DNA of 64,000 bases from Vreelandella aquamarina. Its GTDB lineage: Bacteria > Pseudomonadota > Gammaproteobacteria > Pseudomonadales > Halomonadaceae. The notes under the pieces were generated by a model. It saw nothing but the letters and a program-made list of their open reading frames with translations, was not told where the DNA came from and did not search any database. Of the stretch, positions 17,297 through 26,505 are shown one piece after another. Location: positions 1 to 64,000 of the forward strand of contig NZ_JABYQT010000003.1 of assembly GCF_020075495.1 (NCBI RefSeq), read 5' to 3'. Position numbers and translations under genes: made by a program. The first letter of the stretch is position 1. Each line of letters begins with the position of its first letter.

Positions 17297-17544
17297 AACT
17301 CCTGGAGTTCTTGAAGCGTGAGCGCAAGAAATCCGCCTCGGTGGCCAAAGAACGGTTACAAATCATCGTGGCGCATCAGCGCAGTCAGCGCGGCCAGCCT
17401 GACTACATGCCGCTGCTTGAGCGCGAACTGCTCGAAGTCATTCGTCGTTATGTACATGTCGACGACAACGCCATTCAGATTTCTCTGGACAGCGAAGACA
17501 ACTGCTCGGTACTGGAGCTGAACGTGACGCTGCCCAAGAGCTAG
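17293..17544 (+). CDS. minE: MinE topological specificity factor
   Basis: The 83-residue product has the N-terminal MinC-displacing/membrane helix ([20 protein letters not shown]), the [10 protein letters not shown] contact segment and the C-terminal dimerisation domain ending in [10 protein letters not shown]. It stimulates MinD ATPase and sets the midcell site. ATGA overlap with minD indicates translational coupling. Confidence 0.97.
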   Translation: MKLLEFLKRERKKSASVAKERLQIIVAHQRSQRGQPDYMPLLERELLEVIRRYVHVDDNAIQISLDSEDNCSVLELNVTLPKS

Positions 17545-17623
17545 CAACCGCGCTGAAACGGGGCGGCGAGATACGCAACGGGTGTGCTAGGCTTGGTGTT
17601 TTTGCCCTGCGGAGTGCTTGTTC

Positions 17624-19117
17624 ATGGCGCCATCCAATGCCGCCCCTGCCAGTTTCTTGTGGCATGATTATGAAACGTTCGGGGCCGATCCACGACGGGA
17701 TCGGCCCGCTCAGTTTGCCGCCCTGCGAACCGATGCGGACCTCAACGAGATCGGCGAGCCGGTCGAGCTCTACTGCAAGCCGGCAGACGACTACCTGCCG
17801 CATCCGGCTGCCTGTCTAATTACCGGTATCACTCCGCAAAAGGCTCAGCGCCACGGTCTGCCGGAAGCGCAGTTCGCAAGCGAAGTGCAGCGTCACATGA
17901 GCGAGCCCGGTACCTGTGTGGCCGGCTACAACAGCCTGCGCTTTGACGATGAAGTCTCGCGCCACCTGTTTTACCGCAACCTGCTGGACCCCTACGCCCG
18001 CGAGTGGCAAAACGGCAACTCCCGCTGGGACCTGATCGACGTGGTGCGCGCGTTCCATGCCCTGCGCCCTGAAGGTATCGAGTGGCCGCTCAAGGAAGAT
18101 GGCGCCCCGAGCTTCAAGCTCGAGGACCTCACCCAGGCCAACGGGATCGCCCACGAAGGCGCTCACGACGCGGTGGCCGACGTGCGCGCCACCATTGCCC
18201 TGGCGCGCCTCTTGAAGGCTCGTAATCCCAAGCTGTTCGACTACCTGCTGGGCCTGCGTGGTAAACGCGCCGTTGCCCAGCAGCTGGACCTGCCCAACGC
18301 CAAGCCGCTGTTGCATATCTCGCGCCGCTACCCGGCAAGTCGCGGCTGTAGCGCCCTGGTCATGCCGCTGGCCGAGCACCCCACCAACCCCAACGGGGTG
18401 ATCGTCTACGATCTGAGCGTGGACCCCGCCGATCTGATGGCGCTGTCAGCGGAGGAAATCCGCAAGCGCGTGTTCGTCAGTCAGCAGGACCTCTCGGAAG
18501 GCGAAGCGCGTATTCCGCTGAAGGTGATTCATATCAACCGCTGCCCGGTCGTCTTTCCGGCCAGCGTGCTCAAGGATGTCGACGGCCCGCAAAAGGGCAG
18601 TTACGGCACGATTGTCGAGCGCCTGGGGCTGGATATCGTGACCTGCCGCCAGCACTGGAAGACCCTGCGAGAAGCGCGCGGCGTGGCGGCCAAGGTGGCC
18701 GAGGTTTTCACGTCAGGCTTCGAAGATGCCCCCCAGGACCCGGACCTGATGCTCTACAGCGGTCGTTTCTTTTCAGCGGCGGACCGCCAGCAGATGGATC
18801 GCGTGCGCGACATGGATCCATGGGATCTGGTGGGGCAGCGGTTCGCCTTTCAGGATGCGCGCCTTGAAGAGATGCTGTTTCGCTTTCGCGCACGAAGCTA
18901 TCCAGAGACGCTGGAAGGTGAAGAGCGCGAGCAGTGGGAGGCGTTTCGCTGGATGCGCATCAACGACCCGGCGCTCACTGGCTTTACGCTCAAGGCGTTT
19001 GCCCGTGAGATCGAGCGCTACAACCAGCAGACGCTCGATGACCGCGAGCGCCAGATTCTCGAAGAGCTGGTGATGTACGTGGAGGCCATGATGCCCGCTC
19101 AGGCCTTTGACGCCTGA
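17624..19117 (+). CDS. sbcB: Exodeoxyribonuclease I
   Basis: The product is about 497 residues, near the 475 of E. coli ExoI. It starts with the exonuclease motif LWHDYETFGADPRRDRPAQF, continues with GYNSLRFDDE and the motif III block EGAHDAVADVRATIALA, and then the SH3-like and C-terminal helical parts. It degrades single-stranded DNA 3' to 5' and acts in recombination and mismatch repair. The ATG at 17624 follows a ggag site; a TTG two codons earlier is possible. An 11-bp hairpin covers its stop codon. Confidence 0.95.
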   Translation: MAPSNAAPASFLWHDYETFGADPRRDRPAQFAALRTDADLNEIGEPVELYCKPADDYLPHPAACLITGITPQKAQRHGLPEAQFASEVQRHMSEPGTCVAGYNSLRFDDEVSRHLFYRNLLDPYAREWQNGNSRWDLIDVVRAFHALRPEGIEWPLKEDGAPSFKLEDLTQANGIAHEGAHDAVADVRATIALARLLKARNPKLFDYLLGLRGKRAVAQQLDLPNAKPLLHISRRYPASRGCSALVMPLAEHPTNPNGVIVYDLSVDPADLMALSAEEIRKRVFVSQQDLSEGEARIPLKVIHINRCPVVFPASVLKDVDGPQKGSYGTIVERLGLDIVTCRQHWKTLREARGVAAKVAEVFTSGFEDAPQDPDLMLYSGRFFSAADRQQMDRVRDMDPWDLVGQRFAFQDARLEEMLFRFRARSYPETLEGEEREQWEAFRWMRINDPALTGFTLKAFAREIERYNQQTLDDRERQILEELVMYVEAMMPAQAFDA

Positions 19118-19122
19118 GCGGG
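19094..19122. terminator. Hairpin at the sbcB stop codon
   Basis: The perfect 11-bp arms cccgctcaggc and gcctgagcggg, separated by 7 bases, include the last sbcB codons and the stop. They lie between convergent sbcB and the M16 protease gene. No T-run follows on either side, so it may act as an mRNA 3' end stabiliser or a weak terminator. Confidence 0.5.
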
Positions 19123-19132
19123 TGAAAGGCGA

Positions 19133-21982
19133 TCAGTCAGCTGCCTTGGCCAGCGGCGCGAGCCCCTCGCGGTAAGGTGCCACCGGGCTTGGCGTGTCGC
19201 CGGGGTTATAGCGCACGTCAAGCTGGTGGCCAAGCAGCGCAGGCCATACGGCTTGAATATCTTCCGCGCTCACTTCGAGCGCCAGCTCGGCAAGCGCTTC
19301 CCGACGGTCAAAGCGTATCTCGTCAAGTGCGGTGGCCTGCCAGTAGCGGTTGGCCATGCCGGCAAGGCTGGTGTCGCGCTGGCGCAGGCGGTCATGCACG
19401 GCCTGGCGATAGGGTGCGAGGGCTTCGTCATCCAGCTGGTCAAGCGCTTGGCCAGCCTCTTCCAGAAACGCATCCATGTGGGCGGCTACCTCGTCACTCT
19501 TCACGTCCGGCGACTGAACCAGCAGGGCAATGCCCGGCGCTTGCAGCAGGGGCGAGTAGCCCGCGTTGACGATATAGCCAAGCTGCTCTTCGGTGCGCAG
19601 GCGCTGGTAGAAAGGTGTTTCCAGCCACTGGGCGATGACGCTGACGACCGCCTGCTCCTTGAGGCTCTGATCGCGGCCTTGTAGATAGCGCAGCACCAGC
19701 GACTCCTCACGCGTGCTTTGCGGATTGAGTACGCGGAGCGTGTCGCTGACCGCCAGCGGCGTGAGTTGGGGGATGTCGGCGCGTGTCAGGCGCGGGCGCA
19801 ACTGATTACGCATGATATCCGCCTGTTCCCGGGCAAGCTCGGCATCCAGGTTGCCTACCGCCATGGCGTCAGCATAAAGCCCGCCCAGGAAACGCTGGCG
19901 GAAATCCTCAAGATGGTGGCGCTCCAGGCGCTGGCTGGCGGCCAGAAGCTCGGTGGTGGACCATTGCGGTGTCAGCAGTGCTTCGCCCAGCGTGCGACTC
20001 GCCTGGCTTGCAAGCGCGGACTGCGGCGCATTGCGCCATTCACGCTGCAATTGATAGCGCACGCGTTCAAAGGCACTTTCGCTGATGTCGGCGGTTTCAA
20101 GCTGCTGGAGTGCTCGTTCGATCAACGGCGTCTGACCATCACGCCAGCCGGAAAACGACAGCGTCATGCCGCGGGCGTGAGGGTAGGCACTGAACGACTG
20201 CCCGGCAAGCCTGGCGGGGTAGAGCGATTCGTTCAGGCTGTCATTGAGCCAGCCCGCCAGCAGTTGGGTCAGCACCACCTCTTCCGGCGAATAGCTGGCG
20301 TCCGGGTACTGCAGGCTAAGGCGCCATTCGACGCTGGGCGTGTTGAAGCGTGAATCCTGCATGTGCCAGGCATTGAACGAGGGGGTATCGATCAACTGGC
20401 GAGGGCGCTCGTCCTGGCCCGTTACCAGGGCAAGGTCGCTGGCAATGAACGGGTTGGGCTCGGGCAGGGCAAGCCCGGTAAGCGCCTGGCCTGCCCCGGT
20501 CGGAGGCTGCTCGCGCCACTGTGTATTGAACCACGGCGAGATCGTCTCGCTTTCGATATCCGGCGCGGAGTAGAAGCGCAGCATGTTGTCCGGCGTCAGG
20601 GCATCCAGGTAGGCTTGCTCGCGCTCCCGGTCCGGTGCGTCCATGCGGTAAGGCGCGTATTGCACGTCCTCCACCGGATAGAGCGAAAGGCTCATGGAGA
20701 GGCGGGTCGCTTCCTGCTGGGGCGCGCCGTGCTGCTGGAAACGGAAGGCCTGCTCGCTGAGATCGCGCTGCTCGGCGTAGCGCCAGTCGTCCAGGCCCTG
20801 GCTGCGGATCTGCTCGATGGCAGCAAACAGCGTGGCCTGAATATCATCCAGACGCTCGGCACCGGCCGGCGTCAGGCTGATGGACACCGTAAACAGCGCA
20901 TCCTTGCCGTCACCGCGGCCAACGCCAGCGGAGAGCCCGTCGGCGAGGCCCGCATCGCGCAGTACCGCCAGCAAGCTGCCCGCACCTTCATCACCCAGCA
21001 GGTGAGCGATCAACTGGGTAGGCTTGCTGCGGTACTCGTCTGTGGGGTCGGGAATCGGGAAGTAGAAGCGCAGCTGGCGGCGGTCCTGCAGCGACTGGCG
21101 TTCCACGTAGCGCGGCAGCGTGCTGGCATCCACCAAAGGGGCATCGATGACAGGTACATCCAGGCCGTTATCCGGGATATCGGCAAAGCGCTCAACCACC
21201 CACGCTTCCAGCGTATCCAGCGGCTGGGGCGCAACAACCGCCAGATTCATCACGTTGGCATCGTAGTGATCGTGATAGAAATCGATCACCCGTTCGCGCA
21301 GCGTGGCTTCGCCTTCCGGTGGATTGGCCAGGGTCTCGCGGCTGCCAACGGCAAAGCCCGTGGTCGGGTTATCCGGGTTGAGCAGCTGATCGAGCACATC
21401 GTTTTCGCGCCGCGACTCGTCGCGGATGCGGGCCATGTACTCGGAGTGGACGATATTGCGCTCGCTCTCCAGGTGGTCGGCATTGAACAGCGGCGAAAGA
21501 AAGAACTCGCTGAACCGGTCAAGCGCACCGGGCAGGGCGGAAGGCTCGATATCGAAGAAGTAGTTGGTGTCCTGCTGGGCGGTAAAGGCATTGTGCGAGC
21601 CCGCATGATCGGAAATATAGCGCTGGTAGGCGTCCGGTTCCGGGTAGGGTTCGGTGCCCAGAAACAGCATGTGCTCGAGAAAGTGGGCAAGCCCTGAAAG
21701 ATCGTCCGGGTCCTGGGCGCTGCCCACGCGGACATTCATCGAGGCGGCGGCCTTGTCGGCTTCCGGGTCGCTGACCAGCAGCGCCTGCAGGCCGTTTTCA
21801 AGGGTCAGCACGCGGTAGTCGCGACTATCGAATGGGCTTGCGATCGGTGTTACCACCTCTTCCACCGGATCATCGCTGGCTGCCAGGGCGCTCGAGGCGA
21901 GCCCCAGGGTACTCAGGGTCGCGACCATGACCAGGTGCGGATAGAAGGCGTGTTCAGAGACGATACTCTTGGGTCGTAACAT
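19133..21982 (-). CDS. M16 family zinc metallopeptidase (pitrilysin type)
   Basis: The product is about 949 residues, the size of E. coli protease III (PtrA, 962). It has a Sec signal peptide ending in LASSALA and then the inverted zinc motif HFLEH (His100, Glu103, His104) with the downstream Glu in the ESERNIVHSEY block. Four M16 half-domains follow, with the conserved late segment RLRTEEQLGYIVNAGY. It should be a periplasmic protease for short polypeptides. Two adjacent ATG codons (21985 and 21982) follow caggag; the second gives better spacing and overlaps the stop of the upstream SRAP-like gene. Confidence 0.92.
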   Translation of the reverse strand: MLRPKSIVSEHAFYPHLVMVATLSTLGLASSALAASDDPVEEVVTPIASPFDSRDYRVLTLENGLQALLVSDPEADKAAASMNVRVGSAQDPDDLSGLAHFLEHMLFLGTEPYPEPDAYQRYISDHAGSHNAFTAQQDTNYFFDIEPSALPGALDRFSEFFLSPLFNADHLESERNIVHSEYMARIRDESRRENDVLDQLLNPDNPTTGFAVGSRETLANPPEGEATLRERVIDFYHDHYDANVMNLAVVAPQPLDTLEAWVVERFADIPDNGLDVPVIDAPLVDASTLPRYVERQSLQDRRQLRFYFPIPDPTDEYRSKPTQLIAHLLGDEGAGSLLAVLRDAGLADGLSAGVGRGDGKDALFTVSISLTPAGAERLDDIQATLFAAIEQIRSQGLDDWRYAEQRDLSEQAFRFQQHGAPQQEATRLSMSLSLYPVEDVQYAPYRMDAPDREREQAYLDALTPDNMLRFYSAPDIESETISPWFNTQWREQPPTGAGQALTGLALPEPNPFIASDLALVTGQDERPRQLIDTPSFNAWHMQDSRFNTPSVEWRLSLQYPDASYSPEEVVLTQLLAGWLNDSLNESLYPARLAGQSFSAYPHARGMTLSFSGWRDGQTPLIERALQQLETADISESAFERVRYQLQREWRNAPQSALASQASRTLGEALLTPQWSTTELLAASQRLERHHLEDFRQRFLGGLYADAMAVGNLDAELAREQADIMRNQLRPRLTRADIPQLTPLAVSDTLRVLNPQSTREESLVLRYLQGRDQSLKEQAVVSVIAQWLETPFYQRLRTEEQLGYIVNAGYSPLLQAPGIALLVQSPDVKSDEVAAHMDAFLEEAGQALDQLDDEALAPYRQAVHDRLRQRDTSLAGMANRYWQATALDEIRFDRREALAELALEVSAEDIQAVWPALLGHQLDVRYNPGDTPSPVAPYREGLAPLAKAAD

Positions 21983-22668
21983 CATGGCTCCTGTGAGATG
22001 GACCACTGCAACATGGGCCCGATCGGATGGGCGCAAGCGGCGGATTGATAGGCAGGATTATTGACATGCTTAGATACCGGAAAAGCGCCCAACAGTTCCA
22101 GAGGCGCAGGCGTCAACAGCGCATTCACCGCATCGACAGGGCTTTGCGGGTCAAGCCAGGTATGAAGTGCGTGCTCGGGAATCACGACCGGCAAGCGGTC
22201 GCTCAGCGGGGCAAGGCAGGCGTTGGCCGGCACGCTGATCAAGGCCATTGAATCGGTGAAGGCAGTCAGCGTGGTGTGATAGCGGCACCACAGCGCCCCC
22301 AGCAGCAGCGGTGCACGGCTCACCTGGGTGACAAGGTAGGGCTGCTTGTTGCGCAGCGACACTTTCCAGATATAAAAGCCGCTGACCGGAATCACGCAGC
22401 GCCTTGCCTGAAAGGCCTCATGGAACATGGCCTTCGAGCCCAGGGTTTCGGCCCGGGCACAGTGGGGGGCGTGATCCAGTACCTTGAGCCAGGGCGGCGT
22501 CAGCCCCCAGAAAACCGGCTGTAGCTGATAGTCGCCCTGAGCCAGGCGAATGGCCGATACCGGCTGGCGAGGCGCCAGATTGGGCGATTCGATCAGCGGT
22601 GACGTGATCTCGAGCGAAGGCACTAGACGCGCAAGCGATAGGTTTTGCACGTGTAGGCGTCCTGTCAT
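21982..22668 (-). CDS. SRAP (YedK/HMCES) family protein lacking the catalytic residues
   Basis: The 228-residue protein aligns along its whole length with the SRAP family: NLAP near residue 30, LQPVFWGLTPPW at 49-60, CARAET at 70-75, MFHEAF, GFYIWK at 97-102 and SDRLPVVI at 156-163. Active members crosslink to abasic sites through Cys2 after Met removal and use Asn, Glu and His. Here position 2 is Thr, the Asn position is Cys70, the Glu position is Ile100 and the His position is Ser156. It keeps the fold but not the chemistry. The start is firm: a perfect aaggagg site stands ahead of the ATG at 22668. The stop overlaps the M16 protease start (ATGATG), so the two are coupled. Confidence 0.85.
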   Translation of the reverse strand: MTGRLHVQNLSLARLVPSLEITSPLIESPNLAPRQPVSAIRLAQGDYQLQPVFWGLTPPWLKVLDHAPHCARAETLGSKAMFHEAFQARRCVIPVSGFYIWKVSLRNKQPYLVTQVSRAPLLLGALWCRYHTTLTAFTDSMALISVPANACLAPLSDRLPVVIPEHALHTWLDPQSPVDAVNALLTPAPLELLGAFPVSKHVNNPAYQSAACAHPIGPMLQWSISQEP

Positions 22669-22857
22669 GCCTGCCTCCTTGAGCAGAATCGGCATCATCA
22701 TGCAATGAGCGGGTAAATGGCGCACAATAATGCACGAAATGTAACGCTTTAGTATCGAAAACAGTGTTCGATGTAAGGTATCCTATATTACCCCTTGCTC
22801 ACGCTAAAGCGCGGTGAGGCATTCTTATCTGTTTGCCGTTGACCTGAAGAGATCGCC

Positions 22858-23472
22858 ATGGCTCGTCCTAGACAGCATGCGCCCGATGCCCTCCATGCGC
22901 AGGTCATGCACGCTTGTGATGAATGGCTGGCCAAGCAGCCAGTCCATGGTCTGTCACTGCGTGCCCTGGCTAGAGAGGTCGGCTGTGCGCCCAGCACGCT
23001 GCTGAAACTGTACGGCAGCTTCAACAATCTGTTGCAGCACGTCAATGTTGAAACGTTGGCTGGCTTGCAGCATACCATCGCGTCGCTTGCCGAGGATGAC
23101 CCCGAACCCTGGCTGCGTTCGCTGGCGCACGCGTATTGGCACTTCGCCGAGCAGGATTGTTACCGCTGGCAGTTGCTGTTCGATTACCCCCTGGCCCAGG
23201 AAGGTGAGCTCGATCAGCGCCAGAGCGACCTGATCGAAGCACTGTTCACCCAGGTGGAAACCTCCCTGACCAAGTATCAGCCAAGCCTGGATGACCTTGA
23301 GGCGCGCCGGCTTGGGCGCACGCTGTGGGGAAGCGTGCACGGGCTGGTGCAGCTGGGGTTGAACGAGCGGCTGGGCTACTGGCAGGGCCAGCAGCTAAAG
23401 GTGGACGAGCTGCTGGATCAACTGGTCAGCACGGTGCTGGCCGGACTCAGGCAGCGGGAGCCGACAGCGTGA
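22858..23472 (+). CDS. TetR/AcrR family transcriptional regulator
   Basis: The 204-residue protein has an N-terminal TetR-type helix-turn-helix (LSLRALAREVGCAPSTLLKLYGSFNNLL, about residues 32-60) and a C-terminal ligand domain ending in a WGSVHGLVQLGL motif of the WHG type. It overlaps the following acyltransferase gene by four bases (GTGA), so it probably regulates a small lipid-related operon including itself. The effector is unknown. Confidence 0.88.
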   Translation: MARPRQHAPDALHAQVMHACDEWLAKQPVHGLSLRALAREVGCAPSTLLKLYGSFNNLLQHVNVETLAGLQHTIASLAEDDPEPWLRSLAHAYWHFAEQDCYRWQLLFDYPLAQEGELDQRQSDLIEALFTQVETSLTKYQPSLDDLEARRLGRTLWGSVHGLVQLGLNERLGYWQGQQLKVDELLDQLVSTVLAGLRQREPTA

Positions 23473-24140
23473 AAGGGGGAGTCAAGGCGATCCGGCACGC
23501 GCTGCGCTGGCTGATTTATGTGGCCATGCGGTCATGCTATCGCCTGCGCATTCGTGGCAGCCATCACATACCCAGGCAGGGCGCGGCCCTGGTGGTGTGC
23601 AATCACGTAAGCTTCATGGATGCACTGGTGCTGGGTGGGGCAAGCCCCAGGCCGCTGCGCTTTGTGATGGACCAGCCGATTTTTGATTCGCCGGGGCTCA
23701 AGTGGTGGTTCCAACTGGTCGGTGCCATTCCTATCGAGTCCGAGCGGCGCAGCCCCGGTGCCTTGCGCCGTACCCTCGATGACGTCAGCCGGGCCCTTCA
23801 GCAAGGCGAGGTGGTCATGGTGTTTCCCGAAGGCCGGTTGACGCCAGACGGTGAGATTCATGCGTTCCGGCGCGGCCTGGAAACCATCCTGGCGCGGGAT
23901 GACGTGCCGGTCATTCCCGCGGGACTTGCCGGACTCTGGGGATCATGGACATCGCATTTTAACGGCAAGGCGCTGAAAAAGTGGCCCAGCCGCTTTCGGG
24001 CGCCGGTGAGCCTGCACTTCGGGCCGCCGATCAACAGGCAGATGATCGAGGGCGTGGCGCTGCGCAGTTATCTGGAGGAGCAGGTGCGTGACCTGAAGGC
24101 GGCCGCCGACCAGGATATCGGCCACCGCCCTGCCGACTAG
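23469..24140 (+). CDS. PlsC-family 1-acylglycerol-phosphate acyltransferase
   Basis: The 223-residue protein has a hydrophobic N-terminus and the acyltransferase motifs NHVSFMDALV (HX4D, about residues 40-48), IPIESERRSPGAL, FPEGRLTPDG and VPVIPAGLAG. It transfers an acyl chain to lysophosphatidic acid or a related acceptor at the inner membrane. The GTG start at 23469 overlaps the TetR stop. In some proteobacteria this domain is fused to lysophospholipid transporters or Aas; here it stands alone with its likely regulator. Its stop overlaps the convergent CorC-like gene by four bases. Confidence 0.88.
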   Translation: MKGGVKAIRHALRWLIYVAMRSCYRLRIRGSHHIPRQGAALVVCNHVSFMDALVLGGASPRPLRFVMDQPIFDSPGLKWWFQLVGAIPIESERRSPGALRRTLDDVSRALQQGEVVMVFPEGRLTPDGEIHAFRRGLETILARDDVPVIPAGLAGLWGSWTSHFNGKALKKWPSRFRAPVSLHFGPPINRQMIEGVALRSYLEEQVRDLKAAADQDIGHRPAD

Positions 24141-25414
24141 GGGCGCCGAGGCAGGCGGATTTTCTGCCAGCAGCGGGCGGAGGTGATCAGGTTGTCGCGA
24201 ATCTCCAGAATCTCCATTCGCGTATTGCCGATCTGCAGGCAGGCAGGGCCTTCCGGGAAGGCCTCGAGATGTTCAAGGATCAAGCCATTGAGCGTTTTCG
24301 GGCCATCGGTGGGCAGATGCCAGCCAAGCATCTTGTTGATCTCACGAATATTGGCGGTGCCTTCGATGACATGGCTGCCGTCATCCTGCTGGTGAATCTC
24401 GTCATCTTCGGAAACATCGGTGGTGAACTCGCCGACGATCTCTTCCAGAATATCCTCGAGCGTCACCAGACCCTCCACATCGCCATACTCATCCACCACG
24501 ATGCCGATACGTCGCTTCTGCTTCTGGAAGTTCAAAAGCTGGGTATGCAGCGGCGTGGATTCGGGAATGAAGTAGGGCTCGCGGGCTTCCTGAACGATGG
24601 CCGCCTTGGTGACCTCGTCGCGGGATAGAAAACGCGCGGCATTGCGCAGGTGGAGCATGCCGATGATGTTGTTGATATCGCCCTTGTAGACGGGCAGGCG
24701 CGTATGCTGGCTGGTGCGGATCTGGGTAAGAATGTCTTCCAGAGAGTCATCCAGGTCGATGCCCAGCACTTCGTGGCGCGGCACCATGATGTCGTTGACC
24801 GTGACGTTCTCGAGATCCAGGATTGACAGCAGCATCGCCCGGTGGCGATAGGGAATCAGCGTGCCCGCTTCGTGCACCACGGTGCGCAGCTCGTCGCGAG
24901 TCAGGCTGTCGCCGCCGTTCTCCACGCTTTTCACGCCGAGTATTCGAAGCAGGCCGTTTGAAATGATGTTGACCAGCCAGACCAGCGGATACAAGAGCTT
25001 GAGTAGCGGCTCCAGGGCCATGGACGTGGGATAGGCGATGCGTTCGGGCTTGATCGCCGCATAGGTCTTCGGCGTGACTTCGGCAAAGATGAGGATGGTG
25101 ATGGTCAAAAGTGCCGTGGAAATGGCCGGGCCCGAGACATCGCCGAAAAAGTGAATGGCGATGATGGTGGCAATCGAGGCAGCCAGGTTGTTGACGAAGT
25201 TGTTGCCGATCAGAATGACGCCGATCAGCCGGTCCGGCCGGGTCAGAAGACGCATGACCCGTTTGGCACGTCGGTCGCCGCTATTGGCCTGATGACTCAG
25301 GCGGTAGCGGTTGATCGACATCATGCCGGTTTCAGAGCTGGAGAAGAAGGCAGACAGTAGTACAAGCAAGCCTAGCAGGCCGAACAGTAACCCCAGAGGG
25401 AAGTCATCGCTCAA
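24137..25414 (-). CDS. CNNM/CorB-type membrane protein with CBS domains
   Basis: The 425-residue protein has an N-terminal DUF21 membrane domain of about four spans (LLVLLSAFFSSSETGMMSI, then LIGNNFVNNLAAS), paired CBS domains (DIMVPRHEVLGIDLDD and the FQKQKRRIGIVVDEYGDVEG block) and a C-terminal CorC_HlyC domain (GSHVIEGTANIREINKML). It corresponds to E. coli YfjD/CorB, linked to magnesium and cobalt handling; some relatives have been called hemolysins. It is followed downstream by the convergent plsC-like gene. Confidence 0.92.
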   Translation of the reverse strand: MSDDFPLGLLFGLLGLLVLLSAFFSSSETGMMSINRYRLSHQANSGDRRAKRVMRLLTRPDRLIGVILIGNNFVNNLAASIATIIAIHFFGDVSGPAISTALLTITILIFAEVTPKTYAAIKPERIAYPTSMALEPLLKLLYPLVWLVNIISNGLLRILGVKSVENGGDSLTRDELRTVVHEAGTLIPYRHRAMLLSILDLENVTVNDIMVPRHEVLGIDLDDSLEDILTQIRTSQHTRLPVYKGDINNIIGMLHLRNAARFLSRDEVTKAAIVQEAREPYFIPESTPLHTQLLNFQKQKRRIGIVVDEYGDVEGLVTLEDILEEIVGEFTTDVSEDDEIHQQDDGSHVIEGTANIREINKMLGWHLPTDGPKTLNGLILEHLEAFPEGPACLQIGNTRMEILEIRDNLITSARCWQKIRLPRRP

Positions 25415-25499
25415 GTCGAAATTCCTTTATGCCGTATCAAGCTCGATTTGTAGAAGTTAGGGGGTGGCCTGTCAAGACCACCATGGCCGGGTATACATC

Positions 25500-26297
25500 T
25501 TAACGATTGAGCAGAATTTCAAGCACGAACTTGCTGCCGAAATAGGCCAGGACCAGCAGCGCGCCGCCGCCCAGGGTCCAGCGTACCGCGCGCATGCCGC
25601 GCCAGCCGAAAAGGTAACGACCGATCAGTAGTGTAGTGAAGATGACCCAGGCGGCCAGCGACAGTACGGTTTTATGCAGCAGGTGCTGGGCAAAGATATT
25701 ATCCAGAAAGATGAAGCCGCTCAGAATCGAAAGCGTGAGCAGCACGACACCCGCCCATACCAGCTCGAACAGCACACGCTCCATGGTGGTGAGCGGCGGC
25801 AGCGACTGGACGATGCCGCGAATATGATGATGGCGCAGCGCCTGGTTCTGCAGGCCCACGAGCACTGCCTGGGCAGCTGCGATGGCAAGCATCGCAAAGG
25901 CCAGCGCCGAGCTTACGGCATGGAGCAGAATGCCGGGTGTCAGGCCCGTATGGCCGGCATGGTTGGGTAGCCAGGTAGCACTGATCAGCGCCACCCCCGC
26001 CAGCGGAAACAGCACGATGCTGGCGTTGAGTACCGGCTTGAAAAGGCTTGCAATCAGCAGCACATTGACGGCCACGGCCATGAACAGCGTCGCGCTGGTG
26101 GTAAATCCAGGCAGAAGGCCCGGGGCCTGGGTCATCAGCTCCACCACCACCGGAATGTGCAGCAGAAGCCCGAGTGCCCCAAGCAGGCGCACCATGCCCT
26201 GGCGAGGCGGTACGCGACGGAAAAGCGTCATGCCCTGCCAGATAGCAGCGGCAACGTAGAGTATAAAAGCGATGGTGGCGAAAGGCAGCGCCTGCAT
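25500..26297 (-). CDS. ypjD: Inner membrane protein YpjD, CcsA-like cytochrome assembly family
   Basis: The 265-residue protein has about eight spans and the CcsA/YpjD motifs HAVSSALAFAMLAIAA and a TVLSLAAWVIFTTLLIGRY segment with conserved His residues. In many gammaproteobacteria it lies divergently from ffh, as here. The family is related to haem-handling cytochrome c assembly proteins, but YpjD's role is not known. Confidence 0.9.
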   Translation of the reverse strand: MQALPFATIAFILYVAAAIWQGMTLFRRVPPRQGMVRLLGALGLLLHIPVVVELMTQAPGLLPGFTTSATLFMAVAVNVLLIASLFKPVLNASIVLFPLAGVALISATWLPNHAGHTGLTPGILLHAVSSALAFAMLAIAAAQAVLVGLQNQALRHHHIRGIVQSLPPLTTMERVLFELVWAGVVLLTLSILSGFIFLDNIFAQHLLHKTVLSLAAWVIFTTLLIGRYLFGWRGMRAVRWTLGGGALLVLAYFGSKFVLEILLNR

Positions 26298-26505
26298 GAT
26301 GCTATCCGTGCGCGAGGCCGCGCGTTGCAGTGAAAACAGTCACGTTAGAGTAGTTCTGACTACTATAACCAATCGAGGCCGTATCGCACAGCCATCGTTA
26401 GCCAATGCGCTCAGCCATGGAGACTCCTGGCTTGAGCGCGTATAATCCATGCACATCAGTCCAGAGGCGCAGGCGCCCGGCGACAGCGACGGAGGCAGAG
26501 GCCCC

